Assembly: GCA_029961685.1 (NCBI GenBank)
Contig: JARWKL010000004.1
Location: forward strand, 32,835,294 to 32,899,293
Source of the DNA: Aristolochia californica
Lineage: Eukaryota > Streptophyta > Magnoliopsida > Piperales > Aristolochiaceae
Length of the DNA: 64,000 nucleotides
Direction of reading: 5' to 3'
The notes beneath the pieces are model-generated. The model was not told where the DNA came from. It made no database searches and was given only the letters and a program-made list of their open reading frames with translations. Shown here in pieces: positions 42,608-53,918 of the stretch (the first letter of the stretch is position 1; every line of letters starts with the position of its first letter). The position numbers and the translations under genes were made by a program.

Positions 42608-45600
42608 TCTGCCTCCCCATGGAGAAAGAGCTTGTCCTCATGTTCAAAAGTTGGGTAAACTTGTTTGAAGATGCCCACACGTTCCCATTTTGCAGCATCG
42701 GGGTCAGTGTCCATCCACTGCACGAGAATCTCCCTATGGTCATTGGTCAGCCGCGTGCGTAACACGCCGCTGGGTTAAGAATAACCTCGCCATTATCAAT
42801 CGGTGGTAGGTATGGAGTGGATATAAGCTGTGCTCCGGAATGCGGCTTCAAAAGAGAGACATGAAACACATCATGAATTTTGGATGTGTCCGATAATTTG
42901 AGCTGATAGGCGACTGGTCCCACGCATCGAAGAATGAGAAACGACCCAAAAAATCTGGGTGAGAGCTTATGACGTGGAGGTCCCACAAGAGACTGTTGAT
43001 GATAGGGCTAGAGTCATAGCCACACATACTCCCCAACCTCAAAAGGACGTAGCACCCGCTCAATTTCGTCCCACTCAAGAGAAACAATTCCCACCAAAAG
43101 GTGCTCATGAAAACTGCAACTCCGTCACTCACAATGGATTCTGGAATGCCATGTAAGCGAACTATCTGCTTCAGGAAAGTCTGAGCAACCCGTGTTGCTG
43201 TATACGAATGAGCCAGCGGTATAAAATGTCCATACTTGCAGAATCTATCAACCACCACAAAAAGTACGGATTTGCCGGCGAACAAGGGTAGGTCTTCCAC
43301 AAAATCTATTGAAATGTCGGCACAAACCTATGTAGGAAGGGCCAGAGGTTGGAGAAGACCGGCTAGACTCAAGTGCTTGGCTTTGTTGCACTGGCATACC
43401 TGACAGTCACCCACATAAGTCGCAATAGAGGGTTTCATGGCTTGACAATAAAAATCAGCTCAAATTCTGTGCAAGGTCTTTTGGATTCCCTCGTGTGTAC
43501 TGTCATGGTAGGCCGAGAGAATAGCTAGAATCAACTCGGACTCAGGTGGAAGGAAAATCCGCTGTTTGTAATAAATAAGTGAATCCTGGATGGACCACTT
43601 CAGATTCATTGCCCTTCCAAAATCTTCTGATGCAGTTCCTGTAGTGCAGGGTTAGTGGCATGTGCGTCTCTCACCAAGTCCAGAATGAGAAATCTTGGCT
43701 GGTTGATCGAATAGACCGAATGCAGATCTTCAAAACACCGTGACAAGGTGTCTGCCACCTTATTTAATCTCCCCGTATGATACTCCACCGAGAAGTCAAA
43801 CCCCAACAACTTACTGATCTAGTGCTCTTGTGGTGACATTGTCAAACGTTGTTCTAGTAGGAATTTAAGGCTTTAGTGATCCGTACGTATGAGAAAAGCC
43901 CGGCCCCAGAGATAAGGCCTCCAATGTTGGACCGATTTGGCCAACCCAATCAATTCACGCTCATAGGCTGCCAGCTTGTGATGACGGATTGCCAATTGTC
44001 TGCTAAAATACGCAATAGGATGGCCTAGCTATTGTAAAACAGCCCCAATGCCCACGCCCGAAGCGTCATACTATACCATGAACAATTCATCAAAGTTGGG
44101 AAGTTGTAATACTGGCGGGGATGCGAGGGCAGATTTGAGTGCCACAAACGACGTGGTGGCCCCCTCATTCCAAATAAAGGAATTTTTCTTGAGTAGACTC
44201 ATCAATGGTGCTGCCATTGGCCCATAGTTCTGAATAAATTTGCGGTAGTAGCCCGCAATACCCAAAACACAACGTAATGCAGAACACGACTGTGGGTGCG
44301 GCCACTCGTGAATAGCTCGGATCTTCTTGGGATCCACCGTAACCCCCTCATGTGAGATAATGTGTCCCAGATACCCCACATGTGAAGCCACAAAAGAACA
44401 CTTGGAATGTTTCAAATAGAGCTGATGTACTCGTAACAAGTCAAAACCAATCCTCAAGTGTGCCAAGTGTTCCTCAACCAACTTGCTATATATCAAAATA
44501 TCATAAAAAAATACAAGAACAAATTTTCGAGGATAGGGTCTAAATACCTCGTTCATTAAAGCTTGAAAAGTGGAGGGTGCATTGGATAATCGGAACGACA
44601 TGACGACGAACTCAAAGTGGCCATGGTGCGTGCGGAACGCCGTCTTCTTGATATCATAGGGGTGCATCCGGACCTGATGGTATCCCGAACGGAGGTCGAG
44701 TTTAGTGAATAACCACGACCCATGTAACTCATCCAGGAGCTCATCCACTACCAGAATCAGGAGCTTGTCTTTTACAGTCTGCATGTTCAACTCCCGATAA
44801 TCCACGCAGAACCTCAATGTCCCATCATGTTTCTTCACAAGTAAGACGGGTGAAAAGAACTGGGAGCGGCTGGGACGAATAAGACCCTTTTTCAACATCT
44901 CATGGCATTGACGCTCTATCTCGTCCTTCTGAAGGTGTGGGTAATGGTATGGCCGCATGACCACTACCTCAGAACCTGGTTTCAGACAGATCCTGTGGTC
45001 ATAGTGCCTCATGGGAGGCAACCCCAAAGGCTCCTGGAAGAGGTCAGAGAACACCTCAACCAGACCATCACGAGTACTGTCAGGCTGATCCTGTGTCTAC
45101 AAAGTGTGAATGCGGTGGGCCTTGTCCACCTGACAGCCCTGTAAGAGCACCCAACTTCTGGCCAAATCAAAGCTCATGGTTAAAGCCAAAAAGTCCCACG
45201 GAATGGGCCCCAACGTTTGTAACCATTTAATGCCTAATACCATATCAAATCTCGCTAGGGGAATAAAAAAAATTCCACTTTAAACGAAGTAAAGCCAATG
45301 GAAAAACTTACCGCCTTACTAATCCCATAGCTAGGGACCTTCTTGCCATTGGCCACTGAGACAGTGGCTATCGGATGAGTGTGTATCTGAAGCTAGAGAT
45401 GTTGTGCTGCTATCAAACTCAGAAAATTGTGTGTACTCCCTGAGTTGACTAGTCCTACCAGTTCTTGATCGATGACATGAGCTCAGACTTGCATTGTAGT
45501 AGGTGATTTCTGTGCAGTAATAGCATGCAAGGATATCTCTGGTGGTTCCTCCTCAATAATATCCTTTGAATCCTCCACCTCGAGCCAAAACAAATGTTTA

Positions 45601-46610
45601 CATTGGTGTCCCACCCGATATTGCTCATCACAGTTATAACATAAATTTTTGACCGTCTTTCTGCCATCTCCGCACTCGTCAATTTTTTTATAAAGCTCAG
45701 TAGGGAATTACCAGGGCGGGGATCGGCTACCCGAGTCATAGTTGGAGTGTGTCTGGAGGATGGTGCTGCTGTTGATGCTTCCTGAGATGAATTATAGCAG
45801 CACCCTTGCCATGTGGAGGAAGTGTACCTCTCACTCGACCAACCCGGCTTACGTTGCTATAGCTGTTGTCGTTGTTCCATTGCTCGGGCCATATTCATGG
45901 CATGAGCTAAATCCGTGGGCATAAGGATTTTACCTCTAGCCGTAAATACTCATTGAGACCTGCTGTGAATAAGGAGACCTGCTGGTCAACTAATACCCTC
46001 TCACCAGCACGAGCCAACTTTTCCTGGAACAGTTTTTGATATTTTTCCACCAAACCCGTTTGTCTCAATAGGACTAACTCTCCCAGGGGGTTGCTATTGG
46101 CGGGAGGCCCAAATCTAACTGTGCATAGATTTTTAAATTCTCCCCAAGTCATTCCCGGTCTCTCTTTCTCTACTTCAGTAACCCATAACATGGCTTCATC
46201 TGTCATATGGAAAGAGGCTAGTTGCATCTTATCCCATTCAGTAGTCCCTTGGTTCACAAAAAAAAATTTACATCTATGCAACCAAATTAAGGGATCCACA
46301 GAACCATTGAAAGAGGGAAACTCTTACTTGGTGTACCTTGGAACTGTGCCTCCATGTTGAGGTCCTTGGACAGTAGTGCGCCCAGGCCACTGCTCCCCTC
46401 TTCTGTGATATGGTTGAGCAACCTCTCTCACCTCTGGACTCTGATGTTTCTCTATCCTCAACTCCTGCAGCATGCTGATGACTCAGCTCATTTCTTCTTC
46501 CAAACCACAAACCTTTCCCAACACTGGTTGTGCTGTTTCAAGGATATCTTCTATCTTTTGTATCCTGATTTGGATTTTTTCACTGCTGATATTATCCCCC
46601 ATGTTACCCT
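42608..46610 (-). pseudogene. Ty3/gypsy gag-pol of the 41.7-47.5 kb element
   Basis: In minus order: gag (46510-45907; DPLIWLHRC, FGPPANSNPLGELVLL), zinc knuckle and protease (about 45740-45180), RT and RNase H in a 327-codon frame (45054-44071; [30 protein letters not shown]; polymerase box FFYDILIY with catalytic Asp lost), RNase H end and ADTLSR linker (43809-43606), integrase (43500-43050) and chromodomain tail (42765-42608; ILVQWMDTDPDAAKWE, FEHEDKLFL). A deletion in the integrase core fuses KLSG to GPY/F sequence near 43080. Not functional. Confidence 0.92.
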
Positions 46611-46625
46611 ACTCTGATACCAAGT

Positions 46626-47511
46626 TGTTAAAATCCCAAGTCATGAATCGAGTAACACGGCTTGGGATTTGTGAATCCAACACTGGTACTGAGTTGCTAG
46701 ACTCGGTATGAGAATGAAAAAATACTCTTCCTTGCTGGTTTTCTCTCACATGGACAAGCCTCTTGATGAATGCAATATATTGATAGCTAGACATATGAAT
46801 ATAATCCACCAATGTTGACTAGAATAAAGTAAGGAAGAATACCTTTTTCTTCTCACGGAAATCAGGGTTTCAACCCTGATTTGGTTGTAGCACGTCAAGA
46901 GATGCAACACCTGGCTTGTAGCAAGCCTTGGCCCATGTGAATGTATTATTCTCCTCTCTTTCCTTGCTGGTGCCAAGCTAGGAAGAGCAAATAAACTCCA
47001 CGTGAAGGACCAGAAAATTCTCCACTTTGCTGCTCGTCAAGAGGGTTAGACCCCTTGATGGTTGCTGATGTTGATGAAGAAGGAGAACCCTCTCTTTGGG
47101 CTTGGAAAAGGGGCAGGAAGCTCCTCTTCTTAGTATGGATGATGAGGGATGAATTTGGGTGAAGATGGATGGCAATGGGGGGTGAAGGATAGGTTGGATT
47201 TTTGGAGTAAACCCTAAACTCGAGATCAAGAGGTGATCTGAACCTGTTTAGACTAGGTTATTCTAAAATCTCAAAGCTTTCCTATTTCATTCATACATTT
47301 CCCTTAAATAGGTCACGTCATGGAGTTTTAGGGTTAGGGTTACAATAATTCCCCATAATGGCCTTACATATAAAGTAATTAGAAATAACTCCTACTTAAA
47401 ACAATATAATAAATAAATCTTACTCAAAGAAATATAAGAAATAAATCCTATTGAGTGAGTTGTTGTTGTCCCCTTCGTTGTGTGACTCGGTGTGCTATTG
47501 AGTCCACAACA
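46626..47511 (-). repeat. 5' LTR (886 bp) of the 41.7-47.5 kb element
   Basis: On the minus strand TGTTGTGGACTCAATAGC (47511) to ACTTGGGATTTTAACA (46626). It is followed by ACT and TGGTATCAGAGT as PBS. Scattered substitutions and small indels relative to 41719-42607 indicate an older insertion than 31175-34238. Confidence 0.88.
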
Positions 47512-47660
47512 TCTTCCCTTCACAAGCACAGTTATTCATTCTTTCGTATTACAACTATTGGTCGATCAAAGAATTCCAAGTCTCCTTCAATGTCGCACGT
47601 CAACCTGGAAGGTAGGAGTGATCGTCGGGCGACTCGATCTATGGCGAGGGAACCTAAGAG
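47512..47660 (+). repeat. Ty3/gypsy LTR, second part (continuation of 41718)
   Basis: CTTCCCTTCACAAGC to ATGGCGAGGGAACCTAA. The U5 signature CGGGCGACTCGATCTATGGC is present and encodes RRATRSMARE. The last bases of the LTR are lost. Confidence 0.8.
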
Positions 47661-48108
47661 TCTCTTGAGGGAAAGACAACTGAAAGGCTAGATTTACAAT
47701 TATTAGCACAATTAAGCTTTTTTATGACAAAAATATGGATGAGACTCAACTCTAGGTAAAAAATCTCCCCTTTTTGAGGATGACAAAACCTAACATATAA
47801 AAGTAAAAATAACAAATCCCATATGCACAGAAAAGCATTAAAAATTATTCAATTGCTCGAATTCAATTTCATAGTTGTCTCTCGTTGAATTTACGCACAT
47901 AAGATTTTAAATTTTAGTTTTAGGCATAGTTTGTTCTCCCCCTTTTTTTTCAATAAGCAAAAATTATTCAAGTTGAATCAAAAGGTGGCTCAAGACCATT
48001 CATTTATAAACAACTGGTTACATACAAAATCTTGAGTCGATTTCATAAGCCTAAGAAAAAATGAGTACATGTATCAATTCTAGGTTAGCCTAGGAGTAGG
48101 GTAGGTGG
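47661..48108. other. AT-rich stretch without recognised feature
   Basis: No frame, LTR terminus, PBS or repeat could be recognised on either strand. It contains short T- and A-runs (CCCCCTTTTTTTTC near 47940). It may be internal sequence of an unrecognised element adjoining the Athila-like LTR at 48109. Confidence 0.5.
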
Positions 48109-48183
48109 TGTATTGTCACATGCAACCAAAACTAAAACCTATACTCCTAAAAATATATGTAACAATGCGAGTAAGGATCATTC
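48109..48183 (-). repeat. Athila-like LTR, U5 end (interrupted)
   Basis: TGTATTGTCACATGCAACC and AAACCTATACTCCTAAAA match 37424-37500. It is cut at 48183 by element F and resumes at 52271. Confidence 0.75.
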
Positions 48184-48521
48184 TGTTATGCCCCATTTCC
48201 ATGGATCAGACACCAAACGATTTCCTCTTTGTTCTGGATCAGAAGACATGAGGATAAACAAGCTTTCGAAGGAAGCTTGCACCTTAGGCCTTGTGAGAGA
48301 GAGAACCCGATCTCGTTTACAACTATTGATCAATTCTTAATTCATTACTCAGCCCGACCTCCCTATAAAGGGGATTAGGGAACGCATACAAACCAAGGCC
48401 CAACCCGAGTGCACAAGTTTGAAAGAAATTACAATAAAACCCTCCTACAACATAAACTGGGAATTTCATAAATTAAACCCTGCGTCTATTGATTACTCTG
48501 GATGCTATGGAGTCCATAACA
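48184..48521 (-). repeat. 3' LTR of F (338 bp)
   Basis: On the plus strand TGTTATGCCCCATTTCC to GGAGTCCATAACA. The minus-strand pol tail before it (48522-48670) reads LQARRIPDAWEIFVQW, TAKASWEPF and YELEDKLFL, the end of a chromodomain frame, then a purine tract AGGAGGGGAGTGA. Confidence 0.87.
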
Positions 48522-48541
48522 TCACTCCCCTCCTAGAGAAA

Positions 48542-48559
48542 GAGCTTGTCCTCAAGCTC
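48542..48559 (-). promoter_or_regulatory. Palindrome upstream of the polypurine tract (element F)
   Basis: GAGCTTG-AGGA-CAAGCTC on the minus strand, a perfect 7-bp inverted repeat with a 4-base spacer, 21 bases before the LTR. Present in the same place in D, G (last base changed), H1, H2 and many Ty3 copies. Confidence 0.4.
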
Positions 48560-48965
48560 GTAAGTTGGGATAGACAACACGGAAGGCTGGAACGGTTCCC
48601 ATGAGGCTTTAGCAGTGTCAACCTTCATCCACTGGACAAAAATCTCCCACGCATCAGGTATACGACGAGCCTGCAACACAAAAGCAAGAGATGGCAGCAT
48701 ACAACGTCAAAAATTCCCCCAAGAATGGTTGCAAGGTCAGAAACCCCATCCCCTTCAAGAAGGTATAGATTTTTCTCCCTAAACCCTCTTCTGGTTCCAA
48801 CTTCCATTTCTAAATCTCTAGATTTTAATGGTGCTTCACCATATATAATAGGGCATAAATCAGTTGCTACAAAAATCCTGACTCATCAAGCGCATCTATT
48901 GTCCTCTTTCTGTGTTCTTTTGCTACATAGACTAGCAGAGCAGCCCCGCCAACTCTCACCTCTAA

Positions 48966-50206
48966 ACTTGAGGAACGCATAAACATACTAACAAGAGATG
49001 CAATACAGCCAGGGTGCCAACCAAGAGGTCACCTAGTAGGACTGGTTGTTCACCACATAACCGAGAAGGAATTTCTATAGCCTTGTCTTGAGCTGGATGG
49101 GTCCCACCAGCGAGGCAACGAACAAGAGGCTCTATGCTTGATAGAACTTCAGAAATGGCAGTCCAAGGAGGGTACGTGAAATTCATACTTGGCTATGTTT
49201 TGACCAAAAGGGAAAGCACTTCCAAAGCATCAGATGAATCTGTTCCTTCCATGTCCATGGCATTTAAAGAGTCAACAAGTGCCGGGACTTCGAGAGAACC
49301 TTCACCTAAAACACTTGTCAAAGCAGAGATCACATCATCAACAAGAGCTTCTCCAGCTATTTGTGGGTCTGAAAGAAGATTAGCCAAGGCATCAATAGTA
49401 GTCTCAAATGCATTCATGGAATAATTTTTTGCCAGCTTGATTCAGGGTTTGACATCACCTTCAGCAAAATAAGGCATCTTACTAGTTGTCTTAACCTTTA
49501 CAGAGCGGGATAAAGCTCCCAAGGCCTGAGCAGGTTGGGTTACAATAACCTGAGTTTTGTTGGGAAAAAGTTTCATGAATGGATGAACAATCTCATCAGT
49601 TGCAAGGCTGTCATAGATATCGTGCCGTGTTCTGAATAGATCAACTAAGAAAGAAGCTGCATGGTCTTGAGTTTCTTCATTTGAGGAGTTAAGAACTTGG
49701 ACTAGAGATCTCAGCCCTTCATTTTCCAACCCTTCGGTTTGTACTAAGTCCTTTTGAGAAGCCATTTTAAGCACATGCCCCAGAACAGAAATAGAATAAG
49801 CTTTCGATCTAGGATTATCTCCCAGGAGCAAAGCTAAAAGTTGGTTCACAGTGGCAGAGTCTGCAGATTGGATAAGCTTCATAAGAACCTTTGCTAAAGC
49901 CTTTTGTTCTTTAGAGCCTTTGCATAAGTTCCACAGTACATGTGCAGCATCCGCTAGTGCTTGTTGAGATCCCAACTCTAACAATTGTACCAAAGGAGGG
50001 ATCCCACCTGCAGCTGTAATTGCCCATTTGGAGTCATCAACATGGTCTGACAAGATCACCAACAATGAGACAACATATTCTTGATGTTGTTTACCTGGTA
50101 GCCTCAGTAATGAAATTAGTGTAATTATTTTCGTTGGATTCCAATGCTGCATTGCCTCCACAGCAGCAATTTGGAAAGTTGAAAGTGGATCTCCTGCCCA
50201 CCCCAA
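48966..50206 (-). pseudogene. Captured cellulose synthase-interactive (CSI1-type) armadillo fragment
   Basis: A 254-codon frame (50206-49442) reads [50 protein letters not shown] and DSATVNQLLALLLGDNPRSK, and SSNEETQDHAASFLVDLF. These are armadillo repeats characteristic of CSI proteins, which link cellulose synthase complexes to microtubules. It continues in other frames at 49417-49193 (ALANLLSDPQIAGEAL, ALVDSLNAMDMEGTD) and 49160-48990 (QDKAIEIPSRLCGEQPVLLG). Segments seem to be missing between GEGSLE and VPALVD and elsewhere. A C2 domain is absent. The family call is firm; the exact paralogue is not. Confidence 0.8.
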
Positions 50207-50211
50207 GAATA

Positions 50212-51675
50212 CTACAGCAGCAGAAATTTGAAACAGTTGAAACCATTAGTGTATTCTCTCACAGCAGCAACAACTAAAGTCCAGACTGAGAATCTGACCA
50301 ATCTATGAACTTGAGCCCCTGGCCTCTGCCCTTTGTCGCTCATATGCTGGAATACACATTGAGTATTATCTGATTTATTTTCAACCACTCCAATATAAGG
50401 TGCAACAAGTTGTGAGTGCCCAGCCTCCAACCTCTCAAGGCAAAACCCAATCACCTCTCCCTGCTGCTTTCCTTTACACCATCCTTGAATAAAAAGTGGA
50501 TAGCTGAAAGCATTGGAAGAGATCCCAATTGTTTGCATTTTCTTGAAAACCCCTTTTCCATCTTCAAACTTGAGTGCCTTACAGCAGCAGTCCACGACAG
50601 CCATATAGATTACAATTTCAGGAAGTGTACCCTTTTTAAGGAGTAACCCAAGTAGCTTCATAGTGCCAAGAATCAACCCGTCCATGCATAGGCCATCTAG
50701 CACTGCAACGGCATTGGGGATGAGGTACATTTCTGTTATTGTCCTGAAATTCATATCAGCATCCATATTATACAAAACATTTAACACAACTTTTTGAAAT
50801 GGAGTGTTACTGCTGGCAAAATGACCAGAAACTGCCACCCTTTTGCTGTCTTCATTCACCATCATCGAATATGTCCCTTGCCCCTGTGCAAAAAAATTGA
50901 TGACGGGAGACCTAGCTAAGGCCCTCTGCTGATTGCATTGTAAGATGGCCATGATTCCATAAAGACGAATGAATTGCGTTGGCGTTGGCGTTGCCGGCCA
51001 GTAAATAACAGCACGTTGAGTGGTTAATTCGAACAACTCCCCAGCATAATGAGTTCCATTGGAGCATGGAGAATTAGGTTCATAGACAAATAGGGTGGCA
51101 TGTTCCACTGTTAGAAAGTGTGGAACGACAACTCCATACCTGATTTTGTGCCTAGCAACCACGAATGGAAGTCCCGTTGCAGCACCACGATCAGGGGCCT
51201 CATCTTGTTGAAGCCATTTCAATTCGAAATCGTCTGTACGAGACCGCTCTGCTTCTGCCAGGGCTAGGATTTCTACTTCAAAATCGAAATCTCTAGGTTT
51301 TGGTAGTTGTCGGTTCGTATAAACCGTTAATAGGGCTTGTCTAGTAGTTTTATCCCCCTTGCCAATTTCGAGCATGTTGTGCTTGACTTGTAGCCGACGG
51401 CGAACAGCACGAAGGAGTGGCCGACATTTCAAAATTAATGGCTTGACAATGAACAGGTGGTTTGTTTGTGCTAGAGCAGAGTAGGTCTTCGGATTTGAGG
51501 TCACCCCGCCATATAATTTTGGAAGGTCGGAAAACTTTTCCGAGACAGCGAGGTCTTGGATTTCTGGTGTGTTCTGTTCGGAAGGACGTATGGTGTTCAG
51601 TGAGATAGGGTTTGACGACAAACCCCCTTCTATTTTTTCTGATGAAGGGCGGAGGATCCTTCCAATTTCGGACAT
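50212..51675 (-). CDS. 487-codon chimeric open frame with PPR repeats, cargo of F
   Basis: Starts with a true ATG at 51675. Residues 324-420 contain PPR-like units (LDGLCMDGLILGTMKLLGLL, VIYMAVVDCCCKALKFEDGK, NAFSYPLFIQGWCKGKQQGE). Residues 1-320 (for example KPRDFDFEVEILALAEAERS and LTVEHATLFVYEPNS) are not recognised and may come from one or more other genes. Residues 440-487 have a degraded PPR end. The frame ends at 50212, six bases before the CSI1-like frame begins. It has no introns. It is probably a stitched fusion without function; a translated product is possible if the LTR is transcribed. Confidence 0.55.
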   Translation of the reverse strand: MSEIGRILRPSSEKIEGGLSSNPISLNTIRPSEQNTPEIQDLAVSEKFSDLPKLYGGVTSNPKTYSALAQTNHLFIVKPLILKCRPLLRAVRRRLQVKHNMLEIGKGDKTTRQALLTVYTNRQLPKPRDFDFEVEILALAEAERSRTDDFELKWLQQDEAPDRGAATGLPFVVARHKIRYGVVVPHFLTVEHATLFVYEPNSPCSNGTHYAGELFELTTQRAVIYWPATPTPTQFIRLYGIMAILQCNQQRALARSPVINFFAQGQGTYSMMVNEDSKRVAVSGHFASSNTPFQKVVLNVLYNMDADMNFRTITEMYLIPNAVAVLDGLCMDGLILGTMKLLGLLLKKGTLPEIVIYMAVVDCCCKALKFEDGKGVFKKMQTIGISSNAFSYPLFIQGWCKGKQQGEVIGFCLERLEAGHSQLVAPYIGVVENKSDNTQCVFQHMSDKGQRPGAQVHRLVRFSVWTLVVAAVREYTNGFNCFKFLLL

Positions 51676-51967
51676 GTGTAGTCCCTAATTTTGGATGTCG
51701 CCGCCACTAGCGAGAGATAGGGCTCTCTGATTTCTTGCGTTGCCGATTTCTCTGATTTTATTTCTGTGACACTACCTGGAATAGTAGAAGTCCAAGAAAT
51801 ATATGCATCAAATCGAAGATTGAATTGACGAATAATCTCCCTGAACTCCTTAAGATTAGTGCCGAGTGCGGCGTATTCGGTTCACGTTTCACTCTGAAAT
51901 TCCTCGAGCTTCTTGCGACAATCTGTTAGAGAAGAAGAATTGCCGACGGTGGTCAGCTCTAATACCA

Positions 51968-52270
51968 TTATGCTCCATTTCCATGGATCAGAAGATGTGA
52001 GGATAACAAAGATTTCAAAATAAGCTTGCACCTTAGGCCCCGTGAGAGAGAGAACCCGATCTTGTTTACAACTATTGATCAATGCTTAATTCATTACTCA
52101 GCTTGACCTCCCTATAAATGAGATTATGGAATGCATACAAGCAAAGGCCCAACCCGAGGGCACAATTTTGAAGGTAATTACAATAAAACCCTCCTACAAC
52201 ATAAACTTGGAATTGCATAAATTAAACCCTGCGTCTACTGATTACTCTGGATGCTATGGAGTCCATAACA
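51968..52270 (-). repeat. 5' LTR of F (303 bp)
   Basis: On the plus strand TTATGCTCCATTTCC to GGAGTCCATAACA. The terminal TG is lost at the low end. It is slightly shorter than the 3' LTR because of a deletion around the TCTGGATC/AGACACC segment. The leader at 51676-51955 contains ATGTCGCCGCCACTAG, weakly similar to D (GTCGCCGCCATCTGG). Confidence 0.82.
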
Positions 52271-53054
52271 CGTTCCCACGAAGAGTGATTAGTCTAATTT
52301 TACGCTCTGTGAACAAGGATGGGGGGGGGTGTTGGGTGTAACGAAAACACTTTTTAAAAAAAAACTGAAAAACAATTCAAATTAAAGGATCTAAATCTAT
52401 CAAAAGAACAAACCTTGGTCTAAGTCAACATCCACCATCGGAATTTCACAACTGATCATCGATGCAAGCATATATCAATTTGCACTTGAGTATTCACCTT
52501 TGGAAATATCTTCCTATCTCTCCTTAGTCAAAATTAATTAGAAAACAAACGATCCAATTAACCCTAACTACTAAACAACCCAAGACAACCGCTAAAGGTT
52601 TAATCTAGCAGTAATCTTAAGAATTAGAGAGATTGATGAAACTAAACAACACAAACACAAGCGACTGCTTTTAATTTAGTCCAGCATACTTCTTAAGATC
52701 TAATAATTCCTTATGCAGTAAATCACCAAATTTCAATTGCTTCATGAGTTAGAGGGATCAAACAATTACATATTTGACATCTAACCAAACAGTAGATCGC
52801 AAAGATTAGTAAGCTAGTAGGCCTCCTAGTGATTAAATGAGACAATCATGAAAAAAATTACAGAAGAACATCTGATACTCAAAACATAAATTTAACGATG
52901 AAAACAAATCAGATCTCACATTTTTATTGATTCCAATGGCTTCAGTTTCCTTTGACCAGGTCTAAAAGTTTAGCCACTCAGGGCCATGAAGAAAATTGAA
53001 TGAAGAACTAGAGAAAAGAGGAGTAAAATCTGGAGAGGTGACAAAGAGGGGGGG
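52271..53054 (-). repeat. Athila-like LTR, remaining part, cut at 53054
   Basis: CGTTCCCACGAAGAGTGATTAG through TTTAGCCACTCAGGGCC to GACAAAGAGGGGGG match 37505-38280 in order. The U3 end is replaced by a Ty3 LTR starting at 53055. No matching Athila internal region lies in this part of the window. Confidence 0.8.
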
Positions 53055-53918
53055 TGTTACGGTCCCGGGTCATGGATCGAGTAACACGGCATGGGATTTG
53101 TGACTCCAGCACTGGTATTGAGTTGCTAGACTCGGTAAGGAGGGTTAAAGATCCCTTCTTTGACTGATCTTCCACACGTGATCAGTCTCCCTTTTTATGA
53201 TTCCACTCTAGTGCTAAAGTTATAGCTAGAATGAAAATAATTCACGTGGAGAAGAAATGGAAGAGATACCTTTTGGTTGCTCATGGAAATCAGGGTTTCA
53301 ACCCTGATTTTGATTGCTGCTCATGCTGGAAATCTCAGCCAGGCTTGTTGAAGCCTTGGCCCATGTGAATGGATTAATTATTCTCTCCTTCCTTGCTGTC
53401 ACCAAGCAAGGAGCAGCACCACCCCTTCTTCACGTGAAGAAGCAGAAAGCTCCTTACTTTTCTACTTGTCAAGAGGGTTAGAAACCCTTGATTGTTGTTG
53501 ACGTTGATGAGGAGGGAAGACCCTCTCTTTGAGCTCGGAAAAGGGGCAGGAAGCTCCTCTTCCAACTATGGTTGATGAAGGATGAAGATGGATGAATATG
53601 GATGAGGATGGAGGGTGAAGGATAGGTTGGATTTTTGGCGGAAACCGTAAACTCAAGATCAAGAGGTGATCTCAGCCTATTTACACTAGGTTATTTTAAA
53701 ATCTCAAAGCTTACCTATTTCATTCATTCTTTCCTTTAAATAGATCACATCATGGAGTTGTAGGGTTAGGGTTACAATAATTCCCATAATGCCCCTACAT
53801 AGAAGAGTAATTAGAAATAACTCCTACTTAAAATAATATAAGAAATAAATTCTCCTATTGAGTGAGTTGTTGTTGCCTCCTTCGTTGTGTGACTAAGTGT
53901 GCTATTGAGTCCACAACA
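53055..53918 (-). repeat. Ty3/gypsy 3' LTR (864 bp) of the element at 53.9-64 kb
   Basis: On the plus strand TGTTACGGTCCCGGGTC to GAGTCCACAACA. Close relative of 41719-42607 and 46626-47511. Confidence 0.87.

Larger units (their letters stand above)
41719..47511 (-). mobile_element. LTR-to-LTR Ty3/gypsy chromodomain element (5.8 kb), decayed
   Basis: LTRs of 889 bp (41719-42607) and 886 bp (46626-47511) are similar but not identical. PBS ACTCTGATACCA on the plus strand (46611-46622) lies next to the 5' LTR. Internal gag-pol is in normal order. The flanks GCTTC and TCTTC agree at 4 of 5 bases, and the interrupted LTR text is continuous across the insertion. This is the most complete autonomous-type copy in the window, though its frames are broken. 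Confidence 0.92.
48184..52270 (-). mobile_element. Element F: Ty3-type LTRs carrying CSI1-like and PPR-like cargo
   Basis: LTRs 48184-48521 (338 bp) and 51968-52270 (303 bp) share TGTTATGGACTCCATAGC and the CCATTTCCATGGATCAGA end. A PBS, TGGTATTAGAGC, lies next to the 5' LTR (51956-51967, reverse complement). A chromodomain tail (48522-48670) precedes the 3' LTR. Between them, gag-pol is absent and host-gene pieces fill 48.9-51.7 kb in sense orientation. Flanks CATTC and CGTTC agree at 4 of 5 bases, and the Athila-like LTR is continuous across the insertion. Confidence 0.85.

Noticed and set aside
46978..47229. Conserved small protein (SLGFTPKIQPILHPPLPSIF), also at 42071-42325 and 53462-53662
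   Set aside because: All three copies are inside the same LTR family, so repetition reflects LTR copies rather than a gene.
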